Below, in pieces: positions 16,796 to 24,274 of a DNA stretch of 41,268 nucleotides. Numbering within the stretch: position 1 is the stretch's first letter; every line of letters starts with the position of its first letter. Below the pieces are notes generated by a model. The model ran no database searches. It saw only the letters and a list, made by a program, of their open reading frames with translations, and had not been told where the DNA came from. The position numbers and the translations under genes were made by a program. Origin of the DNA: an uncultured bacterium (lineage in GTDB: Bacteria > Spirochaetota > UBA4802 > UB4802); assembly GCA_937920495.1 (NCBI GenBank), contig CALEUQ010000030.1:1-41268 (forward strand), read 5' to 3'.

Positions 16796-17437
16796 ATGGA
16801 AATTTACTCCCCTACAGTTACATTGCTTGCTATAACACCTAATGCTGAAAAGCTCATCGAGGAAGCAGGCAGGACGTGTTACCTTTCCTTAGACAAAATA
16901 ACCGAAGGCAGTGAAACAAATTTTATCCGACGCTGTATTAAAAACGGGCATCATTCAATTCTGGAACATGCATCGGCTTCATTTCGGGTTCTTGGCGCTT
17001 CACGTGCATTCACTCATCAGATGGTGCGTCATCGTCTTGCAAGCTTTTCACAGCAATCACAGCGCTATGTTAACGAAGAGGAATTTAACTTCATCATTCC
17101 GCCATCAATTGCCGAAAACAGCCAGGCCACAGCAATCTTTACGGATTTTATGGAACATGCCCGTATTACATATAAAAAACTACGCGAGCTTGCCATAAAA
17201 AAGGAGGATGCGCGTTTTGTGCTTCCCAATGCACTGGAAAGTCAGATTGTAATTTCTGCAAATTTCAGAGAGTGGCGTCATATCTTTTCCCTGCGCCTTG
17301 CAAAGGCAGCGCAATGGGAAATACGAAGCGTATGTATGCAGATGTTAAAAATCTTGCAGAAGGAAGCACCGTCAGTCTTTGGTGATTTTATAATAGATGA
17401 AGCATCCTGTACTGCACGATCAAATCTAATTAAATAA
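16796..17437 (+). CDS. thyX: Flavin-dependent thymidylate synthase
   Basis: The 213-residue ThyX has the signature RHRLASFSQQSQRY (RHRxxSxxxxSxRY), which binds dUMP and FAD. HHSILEHASASF and REWRHIFSLRLAKAAQWEIR also fit. It makes dTMP from dUMP using methylenetetrahydrofolate and reduced flavin. It follows rnfA by 14 bases and may be co-transcribed with it. The gap contains a GCGATAGT octamer (16787-16794) ending just before the ATG. Its 3' end overlaps the convergent CoA-transferase gene by eight bases. Confidence 0.95.
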   Translation: MEIYSPTVTLLAITPNAEKLIEEAGRTCYLSLDKITEGSETNFIRRCIKNGHHSILEHASASFRVLGASRAFTHQMVRHRLASFSQQSQRYVNEEEFNFIIPPSIAENSQATAIFTDFMEHARITYKKLRELAIKKEDARFVLPNALESQIVISANFREWRHIFSLRLAKAAQWEIRSVCMQMLKILQKEAPSVFGDFIIDEASCTARSNLIK

Positions 17438-19307
17438 CAATATCAGCTTTCTGTAGGTGAAAATCAAAGTGCATCACACCATCTTCAAAACGCTGGGTAA
17501 ACGGCACACCGCACTTTTCAAATACTTTCATCATTTTGTCATTTTGTGGCAATACATTGGCGGTTACTTTTTCTATATTTCGTTCCTTTGCAATCTTCAT
17601 TAAATATCGTGCCATAAATGTTGCAATGCCTTTGCCCTGAAACTCCTCATCAACAATAAAAGCCATTTCATACGTTTTGTCATTTTCATCGTATCCATAG
17701 CGCGCTTCAGCAATAATCCGTTCAGTGCCAGCATGCTGAATTATGCCAACTATCGACAAAATCCTGTCATAATCAATATTGACATACGATTGCATCTGTT
17801 TATGCGGCATGGTACGTATGCGCGCAAAATAACGCAGATATTTTGATTCATCGGAAAACTGGTAGAAAAGCCTTCGCATCATATCTTCATCGGATGGCTT
17901 TATGGGTCTGAACTTTACCACAAGGCCATCTTTAAATGTTTTCATGGTTTCCAGCGTCACCGGGTAGTTTATAATATTTTCTATCACATATATCTGATCA
18001 CGGTATACCAGGCCTGCTGCTTTAGCTTTGTTCAATAATTCAAGACGATGATTGGGATGTGCAATATCAATAAGTGCCAGTGCCCGTTCGCGGATGGATT
18101 TGCCAAAAAGGTTTGCCACACCATATTCGGTCACTACATACCTGGTAACACCTAAGGTTGATCGTACCTGTTCGGTTTCTGTATGCCGTATAACGATGTT
18201 ACTATCGCCCTGCTGGTCAATGGACCGTAAGGCCACAATTGCCTTGCCACCACGTGAAAACGCAGCACCAACTGCAAAATTGAGTTTGCTTTCATACCCT
18301 GATAATAAGTTATCACCCGAGTAGAAGACTACTGATTCACCGGATAGATCAATCTTTTTCACATTCATAATACTCACAAGCTTTGGAATACGCTGCACAA
18401 CCGTAGGATACAGCAGGCGCATGAGCGGCAAAAACTCAAACATAGGATTGCGGTCAACGTAGTCATACAGCATCCGTGTGCCATAACAATAGCTCAATGT
18501 AACTGGAGCCAGATTCTGTATTCCCCTGTCAATCTTGACCGCTCCTGATTCAATGAGATCAATAATCCAGTCAGAGACAACATGACTGTAAACCTTCAAA
18601 TCGCGCTTATTATGCAGGTGCTTTGCTATAGCATCAAACTGTCTACCCACATGCAATGCAACCACCGACCCATCATCTATAAGGTTGGCAACATGCCATC
18701 CAATCTTATCCATTATTTCATCATACCGCTTATATTCCCTTTCAATAAGTGGGGCTTTGCTTTCAATGATATAATCGATTGCGTCAATGTGCACAGCAGT
18801 ATCCCCCATGGTAACAGGAACAAAAGGATTTACTTCCGCCACAACAGTCTTTGCATTTTCTATGACTATGTTTGCAACATCTATCGCAATACCCAAACTC
18901 ATAAACCCCCTGTGGTCCGGTGGCGAGACCTGTATAATTGCAACATCTACACCAATAGCGCCTGATGAAAAAATAAATGGGATCTCCACCAGATGGGCAG
19001 GCACAAAATCCGCCTTACCCTGTTCAATATCTTTGCTAATACTTTCACCAGTGTTAAATGTCTTAAGGCGGTATTTATACAGGTTACTATCGGTTTTAAG
19101 GTAATCACCCAGCGTGATAAGATGTATAATCTCTAAATCCTGCAAGCTGGTGGCATCTGATTTCATCATCTGTTCAACAGTATACACCGGCATAGCAGGG
19201 CCACTGCTCAAAAAAACACGAGAACCCGGCTTGATAATTTCACACAGCTTCTGAAAATCAATCTTTTTTGACTCATATACATCATTATATGTTTTTTTTA
19301 ATTGCAT
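17430..19307 (-). CDS. Acetyl-CoA hydrolase/transferase-family protein fused to a GNAT acetyltransferase
   Basis: The 625-residue protein has two parts. Residues ~1-440 are an acetyl-CoA hydrolase/4-hydroxybutyrate CoA-transferase-like unit (SSGPAMPVYTVEQM, VSPPDHRGFMSLG, AAFSRGGKAIVALRS, VVTEYGVANLFGKSIRERA). Residues ~460-625 form a GNAT domain (FIVDEEFQGKGIATFMARYL) with the acetyl-CoA-binding Q/RxxGxG/A loop as QGKGIA. Such fusions are known in anaerobes; the GNAT part may acetylate lysines of the enzyme or of partners. The substrate is not determined by sequence; short-chain acyl-CoAs are likely. It reads as a single complete gene with no frameshift. Confidence 0.88.
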   Translation of the reverse strand: MQLKKTYNDVYESKKIDFQKLCEIIKPGSRVFLSSGPAMPVYTVEQMMKSDATSLQDLEIIHLITLGDYLKTDSNLYKYRLKTFNTGESISKDIEQGKADFVPAHLVEIPFIFSSGAIGVDVAIIQVSPPDHRGFMSLGIAIDVANIVIENAKTVVAEVNPFVPVTMGDTAVHIDAIDYIIESKAPLIEREYKRYDEIMDKIGWHVANLIDDGSVVALHVGRQFDAIAKHLHNKRDLKVYSHVVSDWIIDLIESGAVKIDRGIQNLAPVTLSYCYGTRMLYDYVDRNPMFEFLPLMRLLYPTVVQRIPKLVSIMNVKKIDLSGESVVFYSGDNLLSGYESKLNFAVGAAFSRGGKAIVALRSIDQQGDSNIVIRHTETEQVRSTLGVTRYVVTEYGVANLFGKSIRERALALIDIAHPNHRLELLNKAKAAGLVYRDQIYVIENIINYPVTLETMKTFKDGLVVKFRPIKPSDEDMMRRLFYQFSDESKYLRYFARIRTMPHKQMQSYVNIDYDRILSIVGIIQHAGTERIIAEARYGYDENDKTYEMAFIVDEEFQGKGIATFMARYLMKIAKERNIEKVTANVLPQNDKMMKVFEKCGVPFTQRFEDGVMHFDFHLQKADIVI

Positions 19308-19427
19308 CGCATGTTCCTTGATGGAGTATAATAATAAGCTCTACATTAACTACCTATGATTATTATTCTACATTATTTTTTGATTTTGTCCACTAATAAT
19401 TCCTCAAAAATATTTCGTTAATAAAAG

Positions 19428-19464
19428 TGTACACCCCCGCCGCCGAAGCCGGCGGGGGTGTACA
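19428..19464. repeat. Perfect GC-rich 15-bp palindrome
   Basis: TGTACACCCCCGCCG and CGGCGGGGGTGTACA form a perfect 15-bp stem around the loop CCGAAGC. It is strikingly GC-rich in AT-rich surroundings and has no T-run, so it is not a classic terminator. It lies at the 5' side of both flanking genes. It might be a dispersed palindromic (REP/MITE-like) element or a protein-binding site. Confidence 0.75.
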
Positions 19465-19504
19465 ATAAGTTGATTATGTTCACAAATTTTATTTAAGGAA
19501 TAAA

Positions 19505-19533
19505 TCGTGGTTGCACTTCAAACTTGAACTTGC
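19505..19533 (+). mobile_element. Solo IS30-like element end, copy 2
   Basis: GTGGTTGCACTTCAAACTTG at 19507 can be read as the transposase tail V-V-A-L-Q-T-stop, and it matches the element end at 951-980. No transposase coding sequence lies upstream, so this is a footprint of a lost IS30-family element or a mobilised fragment. Confidence 0.5.
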
Positions 19534-19565
19534 AATATATTTTTATTTACGTAATGATTTAATTA

Positions 19566-19594
19566 TTGACACAATAACATATATGCTTTTACAT
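19566..19594 (+). promoter_or_regulatory. Probable promoter of the STAS gene
   Basis: TTGACA (19566-19571) is followed after 17 bases by the weak -10 TTACAT (19589-19594), about 40 bases before the STAS start. The -35 is perfect and the -10 poor, so an activator may be needed. Confidence 0.4.
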
Positions 19595-19632
19595 TTGTTC
19601 AGTAATACGTGAATTTAAGTAGAGGTAATTCC

Positions 19633-19932
19633 ATGGAAATCAACCTTAACAATAAGGGAAATCTGGTTGAGATTAAAGTTAAAGGTGATATCGAGATGAT
19701 GTCAATCAAGGAGTTTAAAGAAAAACTGCTTGCAGTTGGCCAGAATAATGATGTTGATATTGCACTTGATCTGTCCGAGGTTGATTATATTGATTCTTCA
19801 GGTGTTGGTGTGCTTATTAGCCTGAATAAAATACAAAAGAGCAAAGGCAAAAAGCTGGAGCTCACCAACGTCAGCCCAAAAGTTCTTAACGTATTGAAAT
19901 TAAGTTCACTTGCAGAAGTTTTTAATTTATAA
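19633..19932 (+). CDS. STAS-domain anti-sigma factor antagonist
   Basis: The 99-residue single-domain STAS protein contains LDLSEVDYIDSSGVGVLISL, in which the first serine of DSSGVG is the usual phosphorylation site. I use the ATG at 19633, preceded by AGAGGT, and not the upstream ATG at 19609. Such proteins bind an anti-sigma kinase when unphosphorylated and release a sigma factor or other partner. No kinase gene is adjacent, but two SpoIIE-type phosphatases occur elsewhere in the window (24275 and 33265). Confidence 0.92.
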   Translation: MEINLNNKGNLVEIKVKGDIEMMSIKEFKEKLLAVGQNNDVDIALDLSEVDYIDSSGVGVLISLNKIQKSKGKKLELTNVSPKVLNVLKLSSLAEVFNL

Positions 19933-19960
19933 GTGGCGATAGTTCCGGTAAATCCCTTCT

Positions 19961-20455
19961 ATGCATAATTGTGCATCGTACAGAACAGGTATTGGTTTTG
20001 ATGCCCACCGTTTTGTCACTGGCAGAAAGCTTATTATTGGTGGTGTGCATATCCCGTATGAATATGGCCTGCTTGGGCATTCAGACGCCGATGTATTGAC
20101 ACATGCAATTATTGATGCATTGCTTGGTGCAGCAAACCTGGGCAACATTGGTACGCTCTATCCCGATACAGAATCCAGGTTTAAAGATAAATATAGCATT
20201 GATATGCTGAAAGATACATATCAGCTCTTACACACACATAGTATCCACATTATTAATATTGATGCAGTGATAATATGTCAGAACCCTAAGATTTCACCCT
20301 ACGCAGAGCAAATGAAAGAGCTCATTTCTACTGCCTGTGGCAACCTTCCAGTATCATCCATATCAATAAAAGGAAAAACAACAGAGGGCATGGGATTCAC
20401 CGGAACAGGAGAAGGCATAGCTGCACTGGCAACGTGCCTGGTATGCATAAAGTAG
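19961..20455 (+). CDS. ispF: 2-C-methyl-D-erythritol 2,4-cyclodiphosphate synthase
   Basis: The 164-residue IspF shows metal-binding and active-site motifs GIGFDAHRF, GHSDADVLTHAIIDALLGA and TEGMGFTGTGEG. It forms MEcPP in the non-mevalonate isoprenoid pathway. It lies 28 bases after the STAS gene; the gap contains a GCGATAGT octamer (19936-19943). No strong Shine-Dalgarno precedes the ATG, suggesting co-translation with or readthrough from the STAS gene. Confidence 0.96.
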   Translation: MHNCASYRTGIGFDAHRFVTGRKLIIGGVHIPYEYGLLGHSDADVLTHAIIDALLGAANLGNIGTLYPDTESRFKDKYSIDMLKDTYQLLHTHSIHIINIDAVIICQNPKISPYAEQMKELISTACGNLPVSSISIKGKTTEGMGFTGTGEGIAALATCLVCIK

Positions 20456-21022
20456 TGCTTTACTCACTGTGGAAGAGCCTGTCCAGAAAACAACCGTAAT
20501 GATTCCGTTCCTGCTCTGGAATCTGCTTTTGAATGATCATTCCGTTCCTTATCTGGAATTTGCTCTTATATGGTCATTCTGAACCCAAACCGAAATCTTA
20601 GATCATGAATCAAGCTTGTCCCGATAAAATCGTGGTTCAGGATGACTGCCTTTCCCAATGACAATTAAAACCGCATGACTATTGTTGGTGTCATTCTGAG
20701 CCTGACTCAGAATCTCTTTTATACTAATATCGCATTCTTTCTTTTATAAAAAATCCTAAATACATGTTGACAGGCAGAAGTGATTTTATATTTATAGTGC
20801 AGCTATATGGCCTTATCTGAACTTTTTTAAAAGTTTATCAGGTCAAAGAGAATAGCGATAATAAAAATATTCTGAACTCCGTGCTGAATGTATTTTAAGG
20901 ATCGATTCAGGATCTTAAATAAAAGAACAGATTCCGCGTCAAGCGCGGAATGACTAACAGAGTGATTCCGGAAGAAGTCCGGAATGATATTGACTAAAAC
21001 CTCTTTCAAATGGAGCTTTATT
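20456..21022. repeat. Cluster of decayed hairpin repeats upstream of tyrS
   Basis: This 567-base gap is full of imperfect inverted repeats of the type ATTCCG...GGAAT and GTCATTCTGA...: 20500-20520, 20538-20565, 20575-20650 and 20688-20715. The last two are perfect: 20931-20951 (ATTCCGCG/CGCGGAAT) and 20965-20985 (ATTCCGGA/TCCGGAAT). They resemble the dispersed palindromic repeats found in intergenic DNA of many bacteria. No gene is evident. They may also influence transcription into tyrS. Confidence 0.6.
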
Positions 21023-22237
21023 ATGATAAAAAATGATATCCAGCTGCTCAAACGGGGTGTTGAAGAAATTATTCCTATGGATGAATTTGATAAAAAGATT
21101 GAACGATCAGAAAAAGAAAACAAACCCCTTATTATAAAAGCCGGATTTGATCCAACTGCTCCCGATATTCATTTAGGGCATACAGTGTTGCTTAGAAAAA
21201 TGCGCCATTTCCAGCAAATGGGGCATACTGTTGTTTTCCTTATTGGTGATTTCACAGCAATGATTGGCGACCCTTCTGGAAAATCACAAACCCGCAAAAG
21301 GTTGACGCGTGAAGAAGTGTTGAGCAACGCTGAAACCTACAAAAAGCAGGTTTTTAAGATCCTGGATCCCGAAAAGACCGTTGTTGATTTTAATTCACGC
21401 TGGTGTATGCCCATGAGTTTTGCCGATGTATTGGACCTGGCTTCGCGCTATAATGTTGCACGAATGTTAGAGCGGGACGATTTTGCCAAACGCTATAAGG
21501 ATGGTGTACCTATATCCATACTGGAATTCCTGTACCCTTTGATTCAGGGATATGATTCGGTAGCATTGAAAGCTGATATTGAACTGGGTGGTACCGACCA
21601 GAAATTTAACCTGCTGGTTGGCCGCGACCTGCAGCGAGAATATGGGCAGGAACCACAGGTGATCATGACATTACCTCTTTTAGTTGGCCTTGATGGTGTA
21701 CAGAAAATGAGTAAATCGCTCAACAACTATATTGGGATTGATGAAGACCCACAGCAGATTTTTGGCAAAGTGATGTCAATATCTGACGATCTCATGTTTT
21801 TGTATTACGAGCTTGTAACCGATGTCCCGCGTGCTGAAATTGAGGGCTATAAAAAAGGCATACAGGATGGCTCTGTACATCCAAAAGACGTTAAGGTCAG
21901 ACTGGCAAAGGAAATTTGTGCACAGTTTTATAATGAAGAGATAGCCCAAAAAGCAAAGATGGAATTTGATAAAATATTTGTACAAAAAGATCTTCCATCT
22001 GAGATGCCTGAATTTAAAGTGCCCGAAACTGAAAAAAAGAACAATACAATATGGATTGTGAAATTGCTGGTGTTAGCAGGCATGGCAAAAACAAATGGTG
22101 AAGCACGCAGACTCATTGAAGGTGGTGGTGTGTACATAGATGGCACTAAGGTGGAAAACCCCGATGCAGAAATCTCCTGCACAACAGATTTTATTATTAA
22201 AGTAGGTAAACGGCGTTTTGTCAAAATACTTCCGTAA
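21023..22237 (+). CDS. tyrS: Tyrosyl-tRNA synthetase
   Basis: The 404-residue class I synthetase has the HIGH-box variant HLGH in [15 protein letters not shown], the KMSKS motif as [10 protein letters not shown], and a C-terminal S4 RNA-binding domain ([20 protein letters not shown]). It belongs to the TyrZ-like branch. I use the ATG at 21023 (GGAG about eight bases upstream) instead of the earlier ATG at 20984, which would add residues derived from repeat DNA. Confidence 0.95.
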   Translation: MIKNDIQLLKRGVEEIIPMDEFDKKIERSEKENKPLIIKAGFDPTAPDIHLGHTVLLRKMRHFQQMGHTVVFLIGDFTAMIGDPSGKSQTRKRLTREEVLSNAETYKKQVFKILDPEKTVVDFNSRWCMPMSFADVLDLASRYNVARMLERDDFAKRYKDGVPISILEFLYPLIQGYDSVALKADIELGGTDQKFNLLVGRDLQREYGQEPQVIMTLPLLVGLDGVQKMSKSLNNYIGIDEDPQQIFGKVMSISDDLMFLYYELVTDVPRAEIEGYKKGIQDGSVHPKDVKVRLAKEICAQFYNEEIAQKAKMEFDKIFVQKDLPSEMPEFKVPETEKKNNTIWIVKLLVLAGMAKTNGEARRLIEGGGVYIDGTKVENPDAEISCTTDFIIKVGKRRFVKILP

Positions 22238-22287
22238 CTTTTTTCCCTTATCTGCACTAACTTTTTAGTAACTTATATTTACTAACT

Positions 22288-22851
22288 ATGTCAGAATATA
22301 GTGATAATGAACTTATTGATAGGGTAATTGCAGGTGACACTGATGCGTTTGCCGATATCATTACACGATACCAGAACAGGATATTCAGGTATGTGTATAC
22401 ACGTGTATATGATTATGATGAGGCGTGTGATATGACGCAGGATATATTCATCATTACTATGGAATCGTTAAAAACTTTCAGGAAAGAATCTCAATTTTCA
22501 ACCTGGCTTTTCAGCATTGCTGTAAATTACTGTAAAAACCACAGAAGAAAAAACAGGCACAAGGTGTATTCAATACACTCTGCTCAGGATGAAACGGAAA
22601 TGCAGATTCCTGATATCCGCCAGAACCAGGAAGAACATATCATTACCAGCGAATCATTACAGATCATGCTTGAAGAACTACATAAATTGCCTGATGACTA
22701 TAGGGATATACTTGTTTTAAGGGATATAGAAGGCCAATCATATGCAACAATAGCACAGGCTTTAAATTTGAGTCTGGCCAATGTTAAAGTACGCATACAT
22801 CGCGGGCGTGAGATGTTAAAATCCCGTTTGCAGCAAAGGGGGCTTTTATGA
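22288..22851 (+). CDS. ECF-type RNA polymerase sigma factor
   Basis: The 187-residue protein has sigma region 2 (AFADIITRYQNRIFRYVYTR, DMTQDIFI, FSTWLFSIAVNYCKNHRRK) and region 4 (LPDDYRDILVLRDIEGQSYA, then LNLSLANVKVRIHRGREML). It overlaps the anti-sigma gene by four bases (ATGA), the usual arrangement of a sigma/anti-sigma pair. Its target promoters are not evident in the window. Confidence 0.94.
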   Translation: MSEYSDNELIDRVIAGDTDAFADIITRYQNRIFRYVYTRVYDYDEACDMTQDIFIITMESLKTFRKESQFSTWLFSIAVNYCKNHRRKNRHKVYSIHSAQDETEMQIPDIRQNQEEHIITSESLQIMLEELHKLPDDYRDILVLRDIEGQSYATIAQALNLSLANVKVRIHRGREMLKSRLQQRGLL

Positions 22852-23495
22852 ATCACATACCAGTTCATAAGCTTTCTGAGTATATTGATGGCATGCTTGA
22901 AGCACAGGAAAAAGATGCCATCACTTTGCATATATCACAGTGCCCTGAATGCAGGCAAAACCTGCTGCAACTTCAGAAAATGATCTCGATGCTGTCTTCG
23001 ATGAAAACAATATCCATGCCCAAAACATTTGCAACAGATACAATGATACAAATCAAGAAAAAGTATCACCACAAACGGTATTATCAGTGGGTACGTGGTT
23101 CAGTTATTGCGGCAGCTATAGTGCTAATAGCTATCATAACCATGTTGCCTGATTCAATAACACATGACCAATTTAAAACGTACATGACACAAAATACACA
23201 AAAGACCAGTAAATTAGATTGTATCATCCCCACCAACATGGACTTACAAACTGCGATGATGATCATACAGCAGCACAAAGCCCGCGTACTGGACTATTCA
23301 AACTCGTATATGATTGTGGAATCCGATGTAAACAGTTTTTCATCTATCCGGAACATTATAAACAATTATGAAAGCTTTGGCCATACTACGATATCAAACG
23401 TGGGGATTAACTATCTTCCGCAAGAGGATAAAAATTACCCGCAATTAACACATGCCAATAAAAAGAAGTATATTTTTCGTTTGCAGCTTCGTTAA
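22848..23495 (+). CDS. Zinc-finger anti-sigma factor, membrane-anchored
   Basis: The 215-residue protein has an N-terminal ZAS domain with HISQCPECRQ (HxxxCxxC) and an N-terminal EYIDGMLEAQE helix, as in anti-sigma factors. A single membrane segment (VIAAAIVLIAIITMLP, about residues 85-105) and a ~100-residue extracytoplasmic domain follow. The overlap with the sigma gene indicates that it holds that factor inactive. The signal sensed is unknown. Confidence 0.88.
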   Translation: MNHIPVHKLSEYIDGMLEAQEKDAITLHISQCPECRQNLLQLQKMISMLSSMKTISMPKTFATDTMIQIKKKYHHKRYYQWVRGSVIAAAIVLIAIITMLPDSITHDQFKTYMTQNTQKTSKLDCIIPTNMDLQTAMMIIQQHKARVLDYSNSYMIVESDVNSFSSIRNIINNYESFGHTTISNVGINYLPQEDKNYPQLTHANKKKYIFRLQLR

Positions 23496-23506
23496 CACTA
23501 CGTGTA

Positions 23507-24034
23507 CTACTTTCTGGATTGCAATGTTGTAACAGCCTGTATAAAATCATTGTAAAAATCAATTAAAAGGTCACCTTTGCGCAGTGGTCTAAATTTAGGG
23601 ACTTTACCCTGCTGTATTTCTTTACAGTATTGCCGCATGACATAAATAGGGCCAGCAATTTTATGTGTCAGGAATACCCCATAGATAAAAAGAAGCACAG
23701 CCTGGAATATGGTTATACCAATAGCACAATATAAAAGAATCAGGTTATTGTTTTTGATTGACTGAAGTATGCCTAAATTTTCTCTAAATGTCTTTTCACC
23801 AGCCACTACTACCTGGTTATCCTTATCCATGAGTGCTGGTGTTGACATAAACATTTCTATGAGATGTTCCTGATTGCCTGAAATCTGTGTTATAAACACA
23901 CTGTTCTGATACACAAAAAATAATAGTATCAGCGAGAAGCAGGTTAACAGAATAAATGGTATAACCAGAATTTTAGAAGCGATAGTAACCTGAATAGACC
24001 TGTCAATAAGATAATGTTTTCGTTGCTTTGACAT
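23507..24034 (-). CDS. Two-helix membrane protein with HAMP-like C-terminal segment
   Basis: The 175-residue protein has two membrane segments (ILVIPFILLTCFSLILLFFV and LILLYCAIGITIFQAVLLF) with a ~55-residue loop between them. A segment beginning HKIAGPIYVMRQYCKEIQQG follows, like the post-membrane HAMP linker of sensor proteins. No output domain follows. The start at 24034 (AGAGGAAA upstream) is preferred over 24133. It is convergent with the anti-sigma gene and divergent from the SpoIIE gene. It may be a membrane sensor working with the neighbouring signalling proteins; this is an inference. Confidence 0.6.
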   Translation of the reverse strand: MSKQRKHYLIDRSIQVTIASKILVIPFILLTCFSLILLFFVYQNSVFITQISGNQEHLIEMFMSTPALMDKDNQVVVAGEKTFRENLGILQSIKNNNLILLYCAIGITIFQAVLLFIYGVFLTHKIAGPIYVMRQYCKEIQQGKVPKFRPLRKGDLLIDFYNDFIQAVTTLQSRK

Positions 24035-24144
24035 AACTTTTCCTCTGCATCGATGTTGTATAATATTTATAAAGAAATGTATTTCATCTATTATATAGAA
24101 AAAAGATAAAACGTCAACAACGTTTTTATTCAATTAAATTACAC

Positions 24145-24173
24145 TTGACAATATGTTTATTGCCATGATATCA
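24145..24173 (+). promoter_or_regulatory. Possible promoter for the membrane SpoIIE gene
   Basis: A perfect TTGACA (24145-24150) lies in the divergent intergenic region, with TGATAT or ATATCA about 15-17 bases downstream. The -10 is ambiguous. Confidence 0.35.
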
Positions 24174-24274
24174 TTTGAAATGAGTTCTTCCAATATTTTG
24201 ATGATAATAACAATGATAATTAATATATTATATTTGTCCATAAGTGGCGTTAGGAAGTTGAAAGGGGTAACCTT

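Larger units (their letters stand above)
19308..19632. other. Intergenic region with GC-rich palindrome and IS30-like end
   Basis: This 325-base gap holds the GC-rich palindrome at 19428-19464, the solo IS30-like end at about 19505-19533, and the promoter of the STAS gene. Both the CoA-transferase gene (minus) and the STAS gene (plus) start from this gap. Confidence 0.7.

Noticed and set aside
22288-23495. ECF sigma factor as target of the STAS/SpoIIE proteins
   Set aside because: The overlapping zinc-finger anti-sigma gene is the usual sole regulator for this kind of sigma factor, so a link to partner switching is not supported.
24145-24274. Possible regulatory RNA between divergent genes at 24034 and 24275
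   Set aside because: Only weak inverted repeats (such as around ATGATATCAT) are present, and no stable fold or terminator was seen.
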